Source: Closterium sp. NIES-65 (lineage: Eukaryota > Streptophyta > Zygnematophyceae > Desmidiales > Closteriaceae). Taken from it: a DNA stretch of 64,000 nucleotides. Shown here piece by piece: positions 54,801-63,000 of this stretch. The stretch covers positions 58,100 through 122,099 of the forward strand of contig CANXME010000236.1 of assembly GCA_948144175.1 (NCBI GenBank). Reading direction: 5' to 3'. The position numbers and the translations under genes were made by a program. Numbering within the stretch: the first letter of the stretch is position 1; each line of letters starts with the position of its first letter. The notes beneath the pieces are model-generated. The model was not told where the DNA came from and made no database searches. It saw nothing but the letters and a program-made list of their open reading frames with translations.

Positions 54801-57800
54801 GACCCCGAGGAGGGGCAGACGAGCCTCATGCCTTATGTGTCCTCCCACCCGCCCGCCTCCCTCATCCCCTCACCCCCCTTTCCTCCCCCCCATCAGCTCA
54901 TAGACTACATGGTGGAAACAGCGCGCACCAACATGCACCACCAGCTGCGGTCGGGACCCGAGGGGCAGACAAGCCTCATGCAGGCTGCTGACGTCATCCT
55001 CAACATCCTTGCATGTGTACGTGCATGTGGCTCGAAGCACTGTCAGACACCAAGCACTTTTTTACACCCCAAAAAACGCATCAAAACACCTCAGAATTCC
55101 TCGACACAACCGGAGCACCTGAAACCCTTTTTGAAGCACCACAAACACCTCAAAACGCCTCCAAATACCTCAGAAACACCGTCCATGGTTTATTCTACGA
55201 TAGTGCCGGTTCATGGGAGATGTGTGTCTCCCCCAATCATATGCTGCCACTCCTCTCCCTCCGTTGCCCTCTCCAGCGGCAGGGCATGCGAGTTCCCTTG
55301 AATCCGCACAGATTTTTCATCCACTCTCGTTCTGTGTCCCTCTCATCTATCTATCCGCCTTTCTTCTCCCTCCCTCTCCTCTCCCCCGCCCTCTCTCCCT
55401 TCCCCCCTCTTCACCCTGCAGCGGAAGCAAATGCGAGTGCCCTTGGATCCACACGACTTTGTGTCGCTGCTGCCTGCCATGGCTGGATGGAGCAGCGTCA
55501 AAGGTGAGGCAGTAAGATGAGAGGTGAGCAGCCCTCCGGTAAGGTGGGCATGCCATGCCATATGAGTGGGTTCATCGCCTTACCTCTGGATCCGCATGAC
55601 TTTATGCTGCTCTGCCGCCGGCCTTGGCTGGGTGGAGCTGCAAAAGGTGAGGCAGTAAGGAGTTGACAGGTAGGCAGTGGGTTCCAGCAAGGCGAGCAGC
55701 TCTCGGGTGGGTAGTTGGCCCATGCCATGCCATGCCATTGCCATGCAAGTGGAGCGATCCCCTTGCTCTGTCCTTGGATCCTCATGACGTTTGTGCTGCT
55801 GCTGCCTGCCATGGCTAGATGGAGCACCGTCCCAAGGTGAGCAGTGAGTGTGAAAACTATGTATTCGCAATAGCATGTAGGCATGCCATGCCATAGCGGT
55901 GTTGAAATGTGAGCAGTGACGGGAGGGTGAAAGTTGAAAACTGGGGGAAGTGGGAAGCGGTTCTTACCCACGTTTTACCAGTCTTTCCCCCCCCCTTTCC
56001 CAGGACCCCCTCCTTCCACCATGCAACCCCCCTTTCCCCTGCACCTACTCAACCTCTTTAATTCCACCTGACTTTCTCCCTCGACCGAGCATCGACCCCC
56101 GCACAACCTACAAGACCGCTGGCGCTAGCAGCGTGCGTAAACGCGTCAATCCTCGAGCTCTCACTGTGAAGACGTGGGTGAAGTCGCTTGTAAATGCTAC
56201 CTCTCCTGTAATGCATGCCCTGCCCTCCTCATCAGGCTAACGACCCCCGCACCACATACAAGACCCTGGCGCTTAGCAGCATGCGTAAACGCGTTCAATC
56301 CTCGAGCTCTCCTGTGAAGACGTGGTGAAGTCGCTTGTAAATGCTACCCTCTCCTGTAATGCATGCCCTGCCCTCCTCATCAGGCAACGACCCCCGCACC
56401 ACATACAAGACCCTGGCGCTAGCAGCATGCGTAAACGCGTCGATTCTCGAGCTCTCGTGTGAGGATGTGGTGAAGAAGCGACTAGACCTGGCGACCTACA
56501 AGAAGCTGCCCAACTCGTTTGGTGTCATCGTCAAGTTTCTGGAGTTCGGCCACCGGGTGAGTGGGTGGGCAGGCCTGAGAGCTTTCAGGTAGGTGGTGGG
56601 TGGGTTGAGTCGGTGTGTTGGCGGGTGGGTTAGGCCGGGTGTGGGCTTGAAAGACCCAGTGTAGTGGGAGCTCTCATGTGAAGACGTGGTGAAGAAGCGA
56701 CTAGACCTGGCAACGTACAAGAAGCTGCCCAACTCGCTCGGCGTTATTGTCAAATTCCTCGAGTTTGGCCACCGGGTGGGTGGATTGGTGGGGTGTGCCT
56801 TGTATTGGGTGCATGCTGGGTGAGTTGAGAGTTCTGGGTGGATGGGTCGGTGGGTCAGTGCGTTGTTGGGTCGGTGGGGGGTAAGGCCAGGTATGGGCTT
56901 GCGAGGATGTGGTGAAGAAGCGGCTAGACTTGGCGACCTACAAGAAGCTGCCCAACTCTTTCGGCGTTATCGTCAAATTCCTCGAGTTTGGCCACCGGGT
57001 AGGTCCGTGTGATGAGATGAGAATTATGTGGAATTCTCTCTTAAGTGTGCTGGTGTTCTGTATCAGGTGCTCTTTGAGTTTCTGTTGTTGTCATCCCATG
57101 GCATGGCTAACCTTTTCCGTCGTCGTGTTTCCGGTCATCTATTGCCCCGCTTGTGTTCGGCGTGCTCGCTGCTCCTGCCGCCTTGCTCTTGCAGAATAGC
57201 GGATCATTCAGTAGCGAGACGGAAATCAAGGAACTCTGGGACATCACTGTTGCATGTGAGTTTAGGGTTTAGTTTGGTTGATTATGTTATCAACGTCTGT
57301 CACTTCAACAGATCCTGTGAGTGTGGTGTGTTGCATGGTCGCTATTCAACTCTCAGTTATTAAAGCAACGCTGCTTGAACCTTGTCCCTGTCATTTTTTT
57401 CCCTGCCAGCATGCACGGAGTGCCTGCCCCTGTGGCCCCAGCTGAAGCCAACTGCTGTACTGTTCATGCTCCCTTCACATCCTGCCCCTGTTCACCATCC
57501 GTTCCCCCACTCACTCGTCCCTATCCCCCTCAATACACCAGCATGCACGGAGTGCCTGCCACTGTGGCCCAGCTGAAGCGAGCCATGGTCAAGTCGGAGT
57601 ATTGGGGCAAGGTGTCGCGAAACAAGTGAGTCAGACGGGTGGGGTGAGTGAGTTGAAGTGAACTGCCTTGGAAACAAGGTGTGTATGAAGTTACAACAGA
57701 GCTGCCTTTGAAATTCCCAAGGCCCAGCTGAAGCAACCCATTGTAAAGTCGGAGTATTGGGGCAAGGTGTCGCGAAGCAAGTGAGTCAGTGTGTAAGGAT

Positions 57801-58866
57801 GTTATATATGAGCTGCATCTGAGCATTCTCTAAGGCACAGCTGAAGCGAGCCATGGTCAAGTCAGAGTGTTGGGGCAAGGTCTCGCGAAACAAGTGAGTC
57901 ATTGTGTATAAAGTTACCGCAGAACTGCCTTTGAGAATTTCTTCCTCTGCACCTGAAGCGAGCCATGATCAAGTCGGAGTATTGGGGCAAGGTCTTGCGA
58001 AACAAGTGAGTGCTTTCCTGGATGTGAGTTTGTGTGAAGCTCAATTGGAACTGCCTCTGGAGATTCCCAATCGGAACTGCCTCTGGAGATTCTCAATTGG
58101 AACTGCCTCTGGAGATTCTCAATTGGGACTTCCTCTGCACCTGAAGCGAGCCATGGTCAAGTCGGAGTATTGGGGAAAGGTCTTGCGAAACAAGTGAGTG
58201 CTTTCCTGGATGTGAGTTTGTATGAAGCTCAATTGGAACTACCTCTGGAGATTCTCAATCGGAACTGCCTCTGGAGATTCTCAATCGGAACTGCCTCTGG
58301 AGATTCTCAATCGGAACTGCCTCTGGAGATTCTCAATTGGAACTGCCTCTGCACCTGAAGCGAGTCATGGTCAAGTCAGAGTATTGGGGGAAGGTCTCGC
58401 GAAGCAAGTGAGTCATTTTTGGTGAAGCTCACTTGCAACTGCCTCTGAAGTTTTTCAAAGGCGCAATGAAGGCTGGTAACCCGGGAACGCCTTAACCAGG
58501 TGTGCAAGGATGCGAGGCTGAGGGAGCTGCTGACAGTGGTGGCCTTCAGCCCTCAGCCCGCACTTCACTCTTTCCCCTGCTACTTTTCCCCTCCAACACC
58601 TTCCCCCCACCCTGCCCCCCCCACCCCCTAGGCTGGTAACTCGGAAGTGGCTGAACCAGATGTGCAAGGATGCGAGGCTGAGGGAACTGCTGACAGTGGT
58701 GGCTTCAGCCCGTAAATTCCCTGGATTCCACTCCTCATTCCCCATCCCTTCCCACTCTCATCCACTCTTCCCCGACACTAGGCTGGTAACTCGGGAGCGT
58801 TTGAACCAGGTGTGCAAGGATGCGAGGCTGAGGGAGCTGCTGGCAGTGGTGGCCTTCAGCCCATGA
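46521..58866 (+). CDS. Neurochondrin-like protein with long disordered N-terminus
   Basis: Armadillo-like helical protein of the neurochondrin family; its role in green algae is not established. Exons: 46521-48959, 49185-49318, 50275-50375, 50761-51031, 51566-51710, 51927-about 52518, about 52710-53364, 53947-54046, 54897-55016, 55422-55503, 56384-56556, 57195-57255, 57542-57625, 58782-58866. The first ~690 residues are low complexity (poly-Ala, Pro-Ala, Glu/Lys). Then come the family blocks: LDACLHLLMSIDEADMAAGL, FDALPFHFVRSLLEE, ACREQGMLGVV, ALLRIAKQDIPCLLDTLARL, TELVDGALKDVLVFLQLAQ, LLAVQYMLPALVHITSEPRG and LMQAADVILNILA. The frame slips by one base at TTTT 48714-48717, in G runs near 52800-52860, and in the exon at 57542 (one C short). 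These may be assembly errors or decay. Confidence 0.78.
47447..47520 (+). repeat. (GCT)n tract encoding poly-Ala
   Basis: About 20 Ala codons lie in the disordered N-terminus of the neurochondrin-like protein, followed by Pro/Ala-rich repeats to about 47700. Confidence 0.85.
48486..48502. repeat. Coding palindrome, TCGA centre, in the neurochondrin-like frame
   Basis: CTTGAGTCGACTCAAAA reads LESTQK in frame, between two copies of CCTGCTGCTCTTGA-type sequence. A 42-bp repeat (LDAPAHPSHEPSTS, two copies) follows directly. Confidence 0.85.
48971..48988. repeat. Palindrome GTTTGAGCCGTCTCAAAC
   Basis: Family arms surround a CCGT centre; the right half matches the ACGT type. It lies 11 bp into the intron after exon 1. 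No clear duplicated flank was found. Confidence 0.75.
49285..49440. repeat. 44-bp extended palindrome between two copies of an exon end
   Basis: The palindrome at 49348-49391 has the core TTTTGAGAATTCCCAAAA and outer arms ATATTGAAATCAC/GTGATTTCAATAT, with one mismatched pair. It separates two copies of GGGGTGGTCGCTCGCTCTCTTGC...CAG|GTATCGACAC (49286-49330 and 49394-49440). Only the first belongs to the intact exon. Confidence 0.92.
49594..49832 (+). repeat. 9-bp minisatellite TCACATGGT
   Basis: About 26 units occur, with a higher-order pattern from a recurring CATCA variant and a TCACGTGGT variant in the second half. Intron of the neurochondrin-like gene. Confidence 0.9.
50041..50296. repeat. 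Four palindromes at 25-bp steps between two copies of an acceptor region
   Basis: Palindromes (GCGC centre) start at 50125, 50150, 50175 and 50200, with AGAGGTCG spacers; the last has a T-to-C change in the left arm and the matching A-to-G in the right arm. They sit between two copies of TGTTGTTAACGCTTCTCTCAA...ACAGACCCTTCCTG (50046-50112 and 50223-50290). The second copy is the working acceptor and exon start. Confidence 0.93.
50554..50760. repeat. Exon-start copies separated by an ACGT-type palindrome
   Basis: GTGCCAGCCCTAGCAAGGCAGCT(C/A)GCATCAAGCGAG at 50554-50590 is followed by TTTTGAGACGTTTCAAAG (50590-50607), then CAG and a second copy from 50631 (VPALARQLASSEDSSSKHKIVTLLL). The intact exon starts at 50761. 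Confidence 0.9.
51085..51301 (+). pseudogene. Degenerate copy of the neurochondrin exon ending at 51031
   Basis: It repeats CTGCCTCAATGCAAGG...EPVVAGR-like sequence to TCTTCCACAG|GTTAGT with frame changes. A remnant palindrome TGAGGCTCCTCA lies at 51290-51301. Confidence 0.75.
52010..52095 (+). repeat. Coding repeat (TDPxxDP)n
   Basis: Units of ACTGACCCC with variable codons give DP-T-DP runs in the neurochondrin-like protein. Confidence 0.8.
53423..53635 (+). pseudogene. Two copies of the neurochondrin exon end (AGRLLGFLLAVTGAQEER)
   Basis: Copies at about 53423-53502 and 53561-53633 repeat the CTGCGCCCTCGGCTCACAGG start and the GAGAG|GTGAGT donor of the exon ending at 53364. Intron sequence (GACAGAGAGCGCATGGATTGG) is copied too. 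Confidence 0.85.
54165..54600 (+). other. Intron with AT-rich and GTACTGTACTGCAG simple repeats
   Basis: CTGTACTGCAGTTGGTGTTGGG and CATCACACGCATGCATGTCTCC occur twice (54304-54373 and 54496-54555), a partial duplication of intron sequence. No exon is seen. Confidence 0.55.
54595..54830 (+). pseudogene. Two copies of the exon LIDYMVETARTNMHH
   Basis: Copies at 54592 and 54740 have acceptors and the same first codons but extra or missing bases after HH(Q)L, and end in GADEPHAL. The intact exon is 54897-55016. Confidence 0.85.
55583..55845 (+). pseudogene. Two copies of the exon PLDPHDFVSLLPAMAGW
   Basis: Copies at about 55583-55650 and 55773-55838 repeat LDPHDFMLL and LLPAMARWS with small indels; the intact exon is 55422-55503. 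Confidence 0.75.
56095..56345 (+). pseudogene. Two upstream copies of the exon DPRTTYKTLALAACVNASIL
   Basis: Copies at about 56094-56185 and 56237-56330 contain extra or missing bases at GCTGGCGCTAGCAGC and CGTTCAATC that break the frame. The intact exon is 56384-56556. Confidence 0.8.
56668..57000 (+). pseudogene. Two downstream copies of the exon end EDVVKKRLDLATYKKLPNS
   Basis: Copies at 56668-56776 and 56903-57000 retain KLPNSxGVIVKFLEFGHR and a GT donor without an acceptor. Confidence 0.85.
57411..58411 (+). pseudogene. Six extra copies of the exon QLKRAMVKSEYWGKVSRNK
   Basis: Copies lie at about 57412-57460 (start only), 57721-57780, 57836-57894, 57954-58006, 58140-58195 and 58352-58409. 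A 25-27-bp unit, GGAACTGCCTCTGGAGATTCTCAAT, is repeated between them (58046-58125, 58231-58340). The copy at 57542-57625 best fits the gene. Confidence 0.8.
58467..58712 (+). pseudogene. Two upstream copies of the last neurochondrin exon
   Basis: Copies at 58469-58552 and 58630-58712 repeat LVTRERLNQVCKDARLRELL. The first lacks a good acceptor; the second reads KWLNQMCKD and loses a base near its end. The intact exon is 58782-58866. Confidence 0.85.
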
Positions 58867-59332
58867 ATGGCCCTCGTTCTGCTAACAAGGTTTATCATTT
58901 CGAAAAGACAACCTATTCATTGGTTCTTTTGAAGATTATTCATATCTTATCTTGTGGGAGACGTAGTGCAAGCCAGTCATTGGTTGCGGAGCAAGGAGAG
59001 TGAAGTCTCCTGGCTCTGACACAATTGATGGATATAATAGAGATGTAGTTGCTAATTGTAGCAACTTTTAGCCACTAATCATGGCAACTTTTGGCAATAT
59101 TCATTTGTGCTAGGAGCACAAGATCTCTAACAGGAGCAGAATCAACTCCATCCCTGGTTGGTCCGCGTGCTGGTTCAACACGAAATGGTTGAACCGCGAT
59201 TTCATTAGTCCAGGAGCATGTGCAGTATTGAATTACATCCACTGGATTTAAGATAATAATGCTACAGTACAACTGCATTGCCGGAACAATCTGTGTTTGC
59301 CCATGCAACCACATCACAAGCAATCGCGGAAC

Positions 59333-59835
59333 CAGGGCCCAAAATTGGTTTGGCCCACCCTGTCAAATCAGAGTTCCAGGGTGGGCCAACCCTGACTCCT
59401 AGGGTAAAAAATCTCGCACCCTGATGAAAACAGGGTAAAAAAAAACTTCCTCGGATTCCATGAATAATGATATTTTATGCGAACAGAGCAAGTTCAAATG
59501 TCTCACTTGGTTAGGGTTGATGCTGTGGGCGAAAGGTCACCAGTTCGGCGAACTTGTTGGGAAGCAAGCGTAGTGCATTACTCGCCGGCGTCATTTTGCG
59601 CAACATCCACCGTATCCTCGCTACGAAAGACTCGGTATCAGTGTAACAGGTTTAAAACACTGATGAAAGTCAGGGGAAACAATCTATAACTCGGATTTCA
59701 TAAGGGTACAAAACTTCTAACTCTTTATGAGTCAGGGTAAGAAATCCGGGAGCCTGACTGGGTCAGGGTAACCCCAAAAAAAGCGGCCGCCAGTCAGGGC
59801 AATCAGGGTATTTTACCCTGACATTTTGGGGCCTG
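59333..59835. mobile_element. hAT-like MITE with 8-bp target-site duplication
   Basis: Terminal inverted repeats CAGGGCCCAAAAT and, reversed, CAGGCCCCAAAAT (13 nt, one mismatch) bound a 503-bp element with no transposase frame. CGCGGAAC occurs directly on both sides (59325-59332 and 59836-59843). CAG-type ends and an 8-bp duplication are typical of the hAT superfamily. CAGGGTAAAA-like subrepeats recur inside. Confidence 0.85.
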
Positions 59836-59844
59836 CGCGGAACA

Positions 59845-59965
59845 GCTGTGTGACGCACTTTCTCTGGTCAGGACAGCTCCCGGGATAGTCGGGAGCGGTA
59901 CAGGGCACAGCGTTGCTACTGGGGCAGCCTCAACTCCTCGTCGGTTCAAAAGGAACCGGCCGGCG
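59845..59965 (-). pseudogene. Decayed copy of the GH20 last exon
   Basis: The minus strand reads FLLNRRGVEAAPV, then loses one base relative to the intact exon (60069-60244), so the frame is broken; the remaining bases still match (SNAVPCTAPDYPGSCPDQ in the shifted frame). The MITE's target site lies in its 3' end. Confidence 0.85.
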
Positions 59966-60068
59966 GAACACGGAGGTGATGAGCCACACCACAGTACCGT
60001 ACTCCTCCGCAGGACCATACTCTTCTGCTGGACCATACTCGCATGGTACCCTTAAGGCATTTTCTCTA

Positions 60069-63000
60069 TTATTGATCAAGGCAGCCCCCGGGGTTTTCGG
60101 GATTGGAACGGGGAACTGCATTGCTCACAGGAGCAGCCTCAACTCCCCTTCGGGTCAGAAGGCATCGAAACACGTGCAATCGTTTCTCTGCCTCTCCGCT
60201 TGCTAGTGCAGCATCGGCATATGCTTTGGTGCTCCATAATCGCTCTGATAGGAGGGAGGGAGAAAAACATCAACAAATTAAAAGTCAGATGAGTTGACCT
60301 TCTCCCCCCACATGCACATCTCGCCCCTTTCCAGTAGCTAACAGGGTGCAACGCTCTTCATACTGCAACATGATGGTACAGCAGCTTGCCCTTCATCTCA
60401 CCAGCAGCAGCAGCAGCTCGTGGCCAGATGGTCGGCATGAAGTCGGACGAGTCAACCTTCTCGCCCCACATGCACACCTCGCCCCCTTCCAGTAGATGCT
60501 CCGGTACAGAGCCATCCACTACAAGGTGTTGTGTTGGGTCTGTACTGTACACTCTATTCCAATCCTGCATAAAGGATGAAGGGAAACGGACAGGGAAAGG
60601 AAGAGGAGGTAGTGAGAGCCTCGTTATATGCTACTGGATGGATGGTTGTTGCTCAGTTTCCTATTATTGAGTGCCCCAATATATAGCACTTCTCGTGCCC
60701 ATATAATGTACCCGCTAAAGTAAATTCCTGATACACATTGCTGCAGCTAATTTAGAAGACTTCACATGTCCTGCTTCAAACAATGTCCTCTTTTTTAAGT
60801 GCTTCGCCATAAGCCACTCACCACGTCCATAGAGTCGGGGTACCATCCGCCATACACATTGCTGTAGATTATTCGGAACCCTTTAAGCATCATGCCCTCA
60901 ATGTTATCCTCGATAAAAAGCTTTTCGTTATAAGCCGCTCACCACATCCATAGAGTCGAGGTACCATCCGCCATACACATTGCTGTAAATAATTCGAAAG
61001 TTGTCACGAGCCATGCTTCCAAGGATGTCAACATTCAACCTGACACAAGCGAAACAATGATATATTCTGTCAGAGCCAGGGCAGAAGCAAGGGTAGCATG
61101 TCAGACGAAGAAAAGAGAAGAACGTGGCATTTTCTTGTATTCTAAACATGAGAATTTTTTTGCTATCGACCTAAGATAGATATTCTTTTAATCATACCAG
61201 TTTTGAAGGATGGTGGTCGTCTTGTTAAGGTCCTCTGAAAAACCCTGGTATGATTCCTCCCTGCACATGTGAAGGGAAACAAGCAGAAAGGTGACTTAGA
61301 AGTTCACTCCAGAATTTTTTGAAAGTTTTGAAGAATGGCGGTTGTCTTGATGAGGTCCTCTGAGAAACCCTGATAGGATTCCTCCCTGGATGCAGAGGGG
61401 GAAGAAGCAGAAAGGTGCCTCAGAAGTTCACTCAGGAGAAGGTTGAAAAGTTTTGAAGGAAGGCGGTCGTCTTGACTAGGTCCTCTGAAAAACCTGATAG
61501 GATTCCTCCCTGGATGCAGAGGGGGAAGGAGCAAAGAAATGAGGAGGAAAACAACAAGGTTAATCCCTGCCAAGGGGTAGGAGGGAGACGTGAACAACTC
61601 GGCTAGAGAATTAAGATGAGACCATAATACCGTGGGACATGTGAGCTTGGATGGGAGAAGTCCATGGGATGAGATGACACGAAACCATAATTACCACAGC
61701 ACACATACCATACAATAGTCTTCTCCCATCCCAACTCCAAGGCAATGGATCGAACTCGGTTGGAAGAAGTAGGACGGCATCCCTTGGCTGCATTCCCTGC
61801 TGGTTCATCCTGTGGTGTGGAGGGCAAGCGTGAGAGGTGGGGCAGAGAGAACAGACATCTTGAGACGTCTGAGACAAAATGATACATCATAGCAACTTCA
61901 CAACAAAATGACGATTCAACATTCTTCTGAGACGTCTCAAGGGACATACGTAGCTAGCTTGTGGTATCACTGACTGACACAATGATACATACATCATAGC
62001 AACTTCACAAGAAAATCATTGGGAAGCCTTGTGCTGCTTGAATTCGTAGCTTACCACTGGGAAATCCGTTCAGACTGTATCCAGCAGTCTGGTGGAAGGG
62101 AGGCAGGTACAGGATCAAGGGGGAAGCGGGGAGAGAATGGAAGAGGTAAGCGAGAATGCACTGCACACCACTGGAATATCAGTTCAGACTGTGTCCAGCA
62201 GTCTGGTGGAAGGGAGGCAATGGAAGAGAGAACAGGCGAGGCGAGTTTAGGGTTATACCTATTCGACTTTGAATATTTCATTGAGTTTGAATATTTCAAA
62301 TAAGTATAACCCTAACCCAACCCCCTTTCCCTTCTCTCACTCTCGTCCCATCCCACTGCCACTCATGTGCCCCGTCCTGTTCCCGCCCTTCTCTCATCCT
62401 GCCTCTCTCATTTCCCCTTCCCAATCTCTCTCTCCCTCCCCCTCCCTGTCACTTACCTTCCTTCACCTCATCCCCGCCTATGTGTATTCTGCTGCCTGCC
62501 AACACTGACCATAGATCTACCTCCCTTACCTCCTTCTCACACTCCCTCCCCTCCCCCGCTCCCTCCCCTCCCTGTCCCCTACCTTCCTTCACTTCATCCC
62601 CGCCTATGTGTATTCTGCTGCCTGTGAACACTGACCGCAGGTCTGCAGGGGAGGTTGATTGGGGTGTGTGGGCATGAAGAGGGAAAAGTGCAGAAGGGAA
62701 GGGGAATGGAAGAAAATTGGAGTGGAGTGAAGAGGAACGAAGGAGAATGAGGGCGAATGAGGAAAATGAACGGGAATGAAGGGGAACGAAGGGGCAATCA
62801 GCTGGGTAAAATTCCACTCCAATGTGTATCCTGCTGCTGGCAGCAAACACTGACAGGGAAAAAGAAGAGAAAGACGAGGAGGAATTGAAGCCCTATCTTT
62901 AACGTACCTGTGAGCACGCTTTTGATCAGCTCAAATGTGAAGTCGTTTGAAACATCAAGAGGCTCCTTGCATTGCATGTGGGGTTGGGGTGACTTTTGGG

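Larger units (their letters stand above)
58867..60068. other. Convergent intergenic region
   Basis: It lies between the stop codons of the neurochondrin-like gene (plus) and the GH20 gene (minus). It contains the MITE at 59333-59835 and a decayed copy of the GH20 last exon at about 59845-59965. The remainder shows no coding feature. Confidence 0.6.

Noticed and set aside
60069-60202. Last GH20 exon starting at 60202
   Set aside because: The acceptor at 60246 (CTATCAG) restores the conserved ERLWS after IWPRAAAAA in the correct phase, so 60244 was chosen.
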